From: an uncultured Oscillospiraceae bacterium | GTDB lineage: Bacteria; Bacillota; Clostridia; Oscillospirales; Oscillospiraceae | Direction of reading: 5' to 3' | Assembly (NCBI GenBank): GCA_947628265.1 | Contig: CANQZF010000002.1 | Coordinates: forward strand, 1-28,334 | DNA: 28,334 bases | Shown: positions 23,151 through 28,334 of the stretch, piece after piece | Position numbering within the stretch: the first letter of the stretch is position 1 | How the letters are laid out: every line of letters begins with the position of its first letter | Translations under genes and position numbers: made by a program | The notes under the pieces: model-generated | What the model was told of the DNA's origin: nothing | Seen by the model: only the letters and a program-made list of their open reading frames with translations | Databases searched by the model: none

Positions 23151-24065
23151 ATGTCTTTTTCGTCGGAAGTCAAAAATGAGCTGTGCCGGGCCGAGATCGG
23201 GGCCCGGCCCGCCGCCGTGGCGGAGTGCTACGGGGCGCTCCTCTTCTGCAACCGCTTTGACGGGCGGGAGGCCCGGATCGTCACCTCGTCCGACGCCTTC
23301 GCCGCCCGACTGCCCCGGCTCTTCTCCCGGGCCTTCGGCGTCAGCTTTGACGGACGCCCGGAGCGGGGGGACACCGGAAAGCGGGTCTTTACCGTGACGA
23401 GCCGGGAGAGCTTAGAGAAGATTTTGGACGCCCTGGGCTACGAGCCGGAGGGGATCGTCCGCCACCACGTGAATTTGGGAATCTTGGAGGACGAGGCCGC
23501 CCGGGCCGCCTTCCTCCGGGGGGCGTTCCTGGCGGGGGGCAGCGTCACGGACCCCCTGCGGCGCTACCATCTGGAGCTGGTCACCGGCCACTACACCGTC
23601 AGCCGCGAGCTGACGGCCCTCTTCCACGACATGGGCTTTGAGCCCAAGGGCATCCGGCGCGGCGGCAACTACGTCATCTATTTTAAGCAGAGCGACACCA
23701 TCGAGGACCTGCTGACCACCGCCGGGGCGCCGGTGGCGGCCATGAGCGTCATGTCCGCCAAAATTGAAAAGGGCATGACGAACCTTATAAACCGCAAGGT
23801 CAACTGCGACACCGCCAACGTCACGAAAGCCGTGGAGGCCAGCGCCTCCTGCCTTGCGGCCATCCGGACCCTCCGGGACACCGGGAGATTGGCGGCCCTG
23901 CCGGAAAAGCTCCGGGAGACGGCGCGGCTCCGGGAGGAAAACCCGGAGATGAGCTTAGCGGAGCTTGCGGAGCTTTTTGACCCGCCCATCACCAAATCCG
24001 GCCTCAACCACCGCCTCCGGCAGCTCCGGGAGCTGGCGGAGACCGCCGCGGGAGAAAGGAACTGA
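23151..24065 (+). CDS. whiA: WhiA-family DNA-binding protein
   Basis: Conserved Gram-positive protein with a degenerate LAGLIDADG homing-endonuclease fold and a C-terminal helix-turn-helix; controls sporulation genes in Streptomyces and affects division and chromosome segregation in Bacillus. The 304-residue product starts MSFSSEVKNELCR, has RGAFLAGGSVTDP (121-133) from the LAGLIDADG fold, GMTNLINRKVNCDTANVTKA (204-223), and a final helix-turn-helix around SLAELAELFDPPITKSGLNHRLRQL. Length and order are typical. It starts nine bases after rapZ with GGCGGGGAG before the ATG and ends one base before the dnaE start. Confidence 0.96.
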   Translation: MSFSSEVKNELCRAEIGARPAAVAECYGALLFCNRFDGREARIVTSSDAFAARLPRLFSRAFGVSFDGRPERGDTGKRVFTVTSRESLEKILDALGYEPEGIVRHHVNLGILEDEAARAAFLRGAFLAGGSVTDPLRRYHLELVTGHYTVSRELTALFHDMGFEPKGIRRGGNYVIYFKQSDTIEDLLTTAGAPVAAMSVMSAKIEKGMTNLINRKVNCDTANVTKAVEASASCLAAIRTLRDTGRLAALPEKLRETARLREENPEMSLAELAELFDPPITKSGLNHRLRQLRELAETAAGERN

Positions 24066-24066
24066 A

Positions 24067-27000
24067 ATGGCCTTTACACACCTGCATGTCCACTCGGAAT
24101 ACAGCCTCCTGGACGGCGCTTGCCGGATAAAGGAGCTTGCCCACAGGGCCCGGGAGCTGGGACAGACCAGCCTTGCCATCACCGACCACGGCGTCATGTA
24201 CGGCGCCGTGGCCTTCTATAAGGAGTGCAAGAAGGAGGGCGTCAAGCCCATCATCGGCTGCGAGGTCTACGTCGCCCCCCGCACCCGCTTCGACAAGGAC
24301 CACGGGGAGGACTCTGTCCGCTACCACCTCATCCTCCTTTGCAAGAACGAGACGGGGTATAAAAATCTCTGCTACCTGGTGTCCATGGGGTTTGTGGAGG
24401 GCTTTTACATGAAGCCCCGGATCGACATGGACCTTTTGCGCCGCCACGCGGAGGGCCTCATCGCCCTGTCGGCGTGCATCCAGGGCCAGGTCCCCCAGTA
24501 TATCCTCCAGGACCGCTATGACGAGGCGAAAAAGACGGCGCTGGAGTTCCTCAGTATCTTCGGAGAGGGCAACTACTACCTGGAAATTCAGGACCACGCC
24601 ATCCCGGAGGAGCGCACCGCCGCCAGGGGCCTCATCAGGCTTTCCCGGGAGACGGGCATCCCCCTGGTGCTCACAAATGACGTCCACTATTTAAAGCGGG
24701 AGAACGCCTACGCCCAGGATGTGCTCATGTGCATCCAGACGGGGAAGACCGTGGACGACCCCAACCGCATGAAATTCAACGCCGACGGCCTCTACTTAAA
24801 GTCCGAGGAGGAGATGCGCGCCCTCTACCCCGACCACCCGGAGGCGGCGGACAACACACAGCTTATCGCGGACAGGTGCAACCTGGAATTTGAGTTCGGC
24901 CACTACCACTTGCCGAAATTCGACGTGCCGGAGGGGTACACCTCAAAAGAATACCTGGAGAAGCTGTGCGAGGAGGGCTTTTCTGAGCGCTACGGCGACC
25001 GCCCGGAGGTGAGAAAGCAGCTTAGGTACGAGCTCGACATGATCGACCGCATGGGCTTTACCGATTACTTCCTCATCGTCCAGGATTTCGTGATGTTCGC
25101 CAAGAGGAGCGGTATCCCCGTGGGCCCCGGGCGGGGCAGCGCGGCGGGGAGCGTGGTCAGCTACTGCCTGCACATCACGGACGTGGACCCCATCAAGTAT
25201 AGCCTCTATTTCGAGCGGTTTTTGAACCCCGAGCGGGTCTCCATGCCCGATATTGACATGGACTTCTGCGAGCGGCGGCGCGGCGAGGTGGTGGACTACG
25301 TCAAGCGCAAGTACGGCGCGGACCGGGTGGCCCAGATCATCACCTTCAACACCCTGAAGGCCAAAAACGCCGTCCGGTCCGTCTCCAAGGCCCTGGGACT
25401 CACCTTCGCCGAGGAGAACGAGCTGGCCAAAGCCATCCCCAACGACTTCAAGATCACCTTGAGCGACGCCATACGCACCTCCAAGCAGCTCCGGGACAAG
25501 ATGGACGAAGACGAGCGGTGCCGCAACGTCATCGAGACGGCCCTGGCCATCGAGGACATGCCCAAGGACTCCGGCACCCACGCCGCCGGGGTGGTCATCA
25601 CCCGGGACCCGGTGCACACCTACGTGCCCCTGGCCCTCTCCAAAAAGGACAACACCATCGCCACCCAGTACACCATGACCACCATCGAGGAGCTGGGGCT
25701 TTTAAAGATGGACTTTCTGGGCCTTCGGAACCTCACCGTCATCAACGACGCGGTGCTGGACATCCGCAAAAAGGTCCCGGACTTCGACATATCGAAGATC
25801 CCCGACGACGACAAGGACACCTACGACATGCTGGCCGCCGGCAAGACCTCCGGCGTCTTCCAGCTGGAGAGCGCCGGCATGACGGGGGTCTGCACAGGCA
25901 TGAAGGCCAAGAGCATCGAGGACATCACCGCCGTCATCGCCCTCTACCGCCCGGGACCCATGGACTCCATCCCCCGGTTTTTGGAGGCCAGTGTCAACCC
26001 GGACAAAATTCGCTATAAGCACCCCATGCTGGAGCCTATTTTGAACGTCACCTACGGCTGCATCGTCTATCAGGAGCAGGTCATCGAGATCTTCCGCCGC
26101 CTCGCGGGCTTCTCCCTGGGCCAGGCGGACATGATAAGACGGGCCATGTCCAAAAAGAAGATGGCGGAAATTCAAAAGGAGCGGGAGACCTTCATCTACG
26201 GCGACGAGAGCCGGGGCATCGCCGGGTGCGTCAAAAACGGCGTTCCCGCCGACGTGGCCGGGTCCATCTATGACGAGATCACGGATTTTGCCAACTACGC
26301 TTTCAACAAGGCCCACGCTGTGTGCTACGCCGTCGTGGCCTATGAGACGGCGTACCTCAAATGCCACTACCCCCGGGAGTATATGGCGGCGCTGATGAGC
26401 TCGGTGCTGGGCTACGCCGAGAAGGTGGCCGAGTACACCGCCGAGTGCCAGGACATGGGGATACGGCTCCTGCCCCCGGACATCAACGCCTCCTACAACC
26501 ACTTCACCGTGGAGGGGGAGAACATCCGCTACGGCCTGGTGGCGGTGAAGAACATTGGCTCCAAATTCATCGACAACGTGGTGGCGGAGCGGGAGAGCGG
26601 GGGAAAGTTCACCTCCCTCCACGACTTTTGCGACCGGCTCTTCGGCGGCGACCTCAACAGAAGGGCCATCGAGAGCCTCATCAAGGCCGGGGCCTTCGAC
26701 TCCCTCAAGGTGAAGCGCCGTGCCCTCATGGAGGTGGTGGGGCAGGAGCTGGACGCCATCGCCGACTCCCGCCGCCGGAACGTGGAGGGGCAGCTGGACC
26801 TTTTCGGGACCGTTTCGGAGGACACCGGCGAGTCCCACACCGCCATACCGCTTCCCGACCTCGAAGAATACTCCCCCCAGGAGCGGATGGCCATGGAGCG
26901 GGAGGTCACGGGCCTCTACCTCTCCGGCCACCCCATGGACGCCCACCGGGAGCAGGCCCGCCGGGCCGGGGCCGTGTCCATCGGCGCTATCTTATCCGAT

Positions 27001-27540
27001 TGGGAGGAGGAGAGCGACTACCACCGCTTCCAGGACGACCAGGACATCACCGTGGCCGGGGTCATCACCGCCTCCAAGACGAAGGCCACCAAAAACGGCG
27101 GCCTCATGGCGTATGTGACGCTGGACGACGGCTCCGGCGACATGGAGCTGCTGGCCTTCCAGCGGGTGCTGGATACCTCCGGCGTCTACCTCCGGGAGGG
27201 GACCCTGGCTGTGGTCCGGGGGAGGCTGTCCATCCGGGACGAGAAGGCCCCCCAGATCGTGGTGAACGCCCTCCGCCCATTGAGCGACGTGCGGGTGGAG
27301 CCAAACCCCGACGCGCCGGAGGACACCCGTGGCAAAAAGCTCTATCTGCGCCTGCCCACCCAGAACTGCGCCGCCTTTGAGCGGATAAAAATGCTCCTTG
27401 TCATGTTCCCCGGCGACCAGCAGCTCATCACCTACTTTGAGGACACCCGCCGCCGCCAGGGCGCCTCCTGCGTCCTCCACCCCGCCCTCATCCGGGAGCT
27501 CCGGGAGATGCTGGGGGACGAGAACGTGGTGCTGAAATAA
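24067..27540 (+). CDS. dnaE: DNA polymerase III alpha subunit, DnaE type
   Basis: Replicative DNA polymerase (family C). The 1157-residue protein has an N-terminal PHP domain (HLHVHSEYSLLDGAC from residue 5, TDHGVMYG, PIIGCEVYV), the palm with catalytic aspartates in PDIDMDF (Asp395 and 397), the motif GPGRGSAAGSVVSYCL just before, fingers with FVFQLES-type and RPGPMDSIP segments, a helix-hairpin-helix part (NRRAIESLIKAGAFDSL) and a late OB domain (about 990-1070, ITVAGVITASKTKATKNGG). It lacks the internal exonuclease of PolC, so it is the DnaE form, which in Clostridia usually works beside PolC. Start ATG 24067 follows AAAGGAAC and the whiA stop; the open frame runs further upstream but overlaps whiA. 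Confidence 0.97.
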   Translation: MAFTHLHVHSEYSLLDGACRIKELAHRARELGQTSLAITDHGVMYGAVAFYKECKKEGVKPIIGCEVYVAPRTRFDKDHGEDSVRYHLILLCKNETGYKNLCYLVSMGFVEGFYMKPRIDMDLLRRHAEGLIALSACIQGQVPQYILQDRYDEAKKTALEFLSIFGEGNYYLEIQDHAIPEERTAARGLIRLSRETGIPLVLTNDVHYLKRENAYAQDVLMCIQTGKTVDDPNRMKFNADGLYLKSEEEMRALYPDHPEAADNTQLIADRCNLEFEFGHYHLPKFDVPEGYTSKEYLEKLCEEGFSERYGDRPEVRKQLRYELDMIDRMGFTDYFLIVQDFVMFAKRSGIPVGPGRGSAAGSVVSYCLHITDVDPIKYSLYFERFLNPERVSMPDIDMDFCERRRGEVVDYVKRKYGADRVAQIITFNTLKAKNAVRSVSKALGLTFAEENELAKAIPNDFKITLSDAIRTSKQLRDKMDEDERCRNVIETALAIEDMPKDSGTHAAGVVITRDPVHTYVPLALSKKDNTIATQYTMTTIEELGLLKMDFLGLRNLTVINDAVLDIRKKVPDFDISKIPDDDKDTYDMLAAGKTSGVFQLESAGMTGVCTGMKAKSIEDITAVIALYRPGPMDSIPRFLEASVNPDKIRYKHPMLEPILNVTYGCIVYQEQVIEIFRRLAGFSLGQADMIRRAMSKKKMAEIQKERETFIYGDESRGIAGCVKNGVPADVAGSIYDEITDFANYAFNKAHAVCYAVVAYETAYLKCHYPREYMAALMSSVLGYAEKVAEYTAECQDMGIRLLPPDINASYNHFTVEGENIRYGLVAVKNIGSKFIDNVVAERESGGKFTSLHDFCDRLFGGDLNRRAIESLIKAGAFDSLKVKRRALMEVVGQELDAIADSRRRNVEGQLDLFGTVSEDTGESHTAIPLPDLEEYSPQERMAMEREVTGLYLSGHPMDAHREQARRAGAVSIGAILSDWEEESDYHRFQDDQDITVAGVITASKTKATKNGGLMAYVTLDDGSGDMELLAFQRVLDTSGVYLREGTLAVVRGRLSIRDEKAPQIVVNALRPLSDVRVEPNPDAPEDTRGKKLYLRLPTQNCAAFERIKMLLVMFPGDQQLITYFEDTRRRQGASCVLHPALIRELREMLGDENVVLK

Positions 27541-27615
27541 AACCCGGGGACCCCGGCTTGACGGTGATAAGGAACGGATCAAACTTATCAACGTCCGGCT
27601 GACGGCTTCGGGCGC

Positions 27616-27658
27616 AAAAAGCTCTCTCTGACTCTCTATGATCAGGGGGAGCTTTTTT
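27616..27658 (+). terminator. Rho-independent terminator after dnaE
   Basis: A 16-bp stem (27616-27631 with 27642-27657; two G-T wobbles), ten-base loop and a T-run. It begins 75 bases after the dnaE stop and closes the hprK-dnaE operon. Confidence 0.88.
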
Positions 27659-27692
27659 GCTGCCTTCCTGGTCGCGTATAAGGAGCATAACC

Positions 27693-27735
27693 ATACGAAC
27701 GGTATAAATATTTCCCTCCAAATTATACGAACGGT
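27693..27735 (+). promoter_or_regulatory. Paired direct repeats upstream of the regulator gene
   Basis: ATACGAACGGT occurs at 27693-27703 and again at 27725-27735, exactly 32 bases apart (three helical turns). The first copy extends to ATAC-GAACG-GTAT, a short inverted repeat. The second ends three bases before the -35 box. This looks like an operator for self-control or for another regulator. Confidence 0.6.
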
Positions 27736-27738
27736 GTG

Positions 27739-27767
27739 TTCAAAGGCTCGGAGCGATGTGGTATACT
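27739..27767 (+). promoter_or_regulatory. Promoter of the XRE-type regulator gene
   Basis: TTCAAA (27739-27744), 17-base spacer, TATACT (27762-27767). The -10 has one mismatch; the -35 has two. Confidence 0.65.
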
Positions 27768-27797
27768 TTTATCGGACGAAAACAAGGAGGGTTGAAT

Positions 27798-28334
27798 GTG
27801 AATATACATCTTTCGGAAAATATCCGCGCGCTTCGCCGGGAGCGCTCCCTGACACAGCAGCAGCTGGCGGACGCGTTGGGCGTTACCGTTGGGGCGGTCT
27901 ACAAATGGGAGGCGAGCTTATCCGCGCCCGATTTGACACTGCTCGTGGAACTTGCCGACCTCTTTGATACATCGGTGGATGTCCTGCTGGGCTATCAAGT
28001 GAAAAGCAACAAGCAGGCCGACACGGCCGACCGGCTCAGGGAGTGCTTACAAAACAGGGATACGGACGGACTTGCCGAGGCGGAAAAGGCGCTGCTGCGC
28101 TATCCAAACTGCTTTGACATCGTGTATCAAAGCGCGAAGCTCTACTACCTCTTTGGGCTGATGACCGGCGAGAAGGCGCGGCTTCGGCGTTCCATAGAGC
28201 TTATGGAGCGCGCGAGGCTTCTGCTGGGGCAGAATACCGACCCGAAAATCAGCGAATTTTCCATCACATACGACATGGCCGGTGCGTATTCCGAGCTTGG
28301 CGAGGAGGAAAAGGCCCTGGAGCTGCTGAAAAGC
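27798..28334 (+). CDS. XRE-family helix-turn-helix regulator with helical-repeat C-terminus (cut by window end)
   Basis: Transcription regulator. The 179 codons present run off the window end without a stop. A helix-turn-helix of the XRE/Cro type lies at about 6-61 (LSENIRALRRERSLTQQQLA, then GVTVGAVYKWEA, then LLVELADLFDTSVDVLLGY). The rest is helical with repeated Leu/Ala/Glu patterns and pieces such as AEAEKALLRYPNC and AGAYSELGEEEKALELL, which look like TPR units. The GTG at 27798 is chosen because AAGGAGGG lies six bases upstream; a TTG at 27792 is too close to it. Such proteins in Clostridia often sit beside efflux or stress genes, but the neighbour is outside the window. Its own promoter and the direct repeats precede it. 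Confidence 0.85.
   Translation, partial: MNIHLSENIRALRRERSLTQQQLADALGVTVGAVYKWEASLSAPDLTLLVELADLFDTSVDVLLGYQVKSNKQADTADRLRECLQNRDTDGLAEAEKALLRYPNCFDIVYQSAKLYYLFGLMTGEKARLRRSIELMERARLLLGQNTDPKISEFSITYDMAGAYSELGEEEKALELLKS

Noticed and set aside
23965..24066. Upstream start for DnaE within whiA.
   Set aside because: It would overlap the whiA C-terminus by about 100 bases and add residues before the conserved PHP start; the ATG at 24067 has a ribosome binding site.
27693..27735. ATACGAACGGTA resembles one arm of the engineered lox66/lox71 recombination sites.
   Set aside because: A lox site needs an inverted partner arm 8 bases away. Both copies here point the same way and are 32 bases apart, and no vector-like DNA is nearby. 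Treated as an operator-like direct repeat.

Overview
The window looks like chromosomal DNA from a high-GC member of the Clostridia, most like the Oscillospiraceae group. The evidence is the gene content and order (murA-ftsQ-ftsZ; yceD-rpmF; a DUF512 protein before der; hprK-murB-rapZ-whiA-dnaE), Gram-positive-type ribosome binding sites, clean sigma-A promoters and HPr kinase. This placement is inferred from gene families; I ran no search.

Layout. 1-2555: end of a division/cell-wall cluster (partial murA, ftsQ/divIB, ftsZ with its own promoter and terminator; no ftsA between ftsQ and ftsZ). 2668-3072: small membrane zinc-ribbon protein. 3073-3511: gene-free stretch of GC-rich hairpin repeats. 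3512-7567, minus strand: a polyamine-type ABC importer, potA-potB-potC/D, in which permease PotC and binding protein PotD are one polypeptide; its promoter at 7687-7715 is followed by an 11-bp perfect inverted repeat. 7726-8679, minus: RluA-family pseudouridine synthase. 8680-9233: a second gene-free stretch with tandem hairpin repeats of the same family as at 3288-3410. 9234-11305: yceD, rpmF and a PDZ/radical-SAM-like DUF512 protein. 11525-12535: a visibly lower-GC pair, a LytTR regulator and a small membrane protein, sitting before der (12606-13931).

14022-19943 is a six-gene envelope glycosylation cluster: GT2 glycosyltransferase, GtrA-type protein, large membrane protein, large membrane protein, GT2 glycosyltransferase, GtrA-type protein. 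It reads as two Gtr-like sets (lipid-linked sugar synthase, flippase, polytopic transferase). It ends in a bidirectional terminator shared with rpmB on the minus strand. rpmB and hprK then diverge from a shared promoter region. hprK-murB-rapZ-whiA-dnaE form a tightly packed run with 4-nt overlap or short gaps, with no yvcK between rapZ and whiA. A strong terminator closes dnaE. The window ends in the 5' part of an XRE-type regulator preceded by a pair of direct repeats.

Most of the window is core housekeeping DNA. The parts worth a second look are the duplicated Gtr-like cluster, the LytTR/membrane-protein pair, the PotC-PotD fusion, and the family of hairpin elements in the two gene-free stretches.
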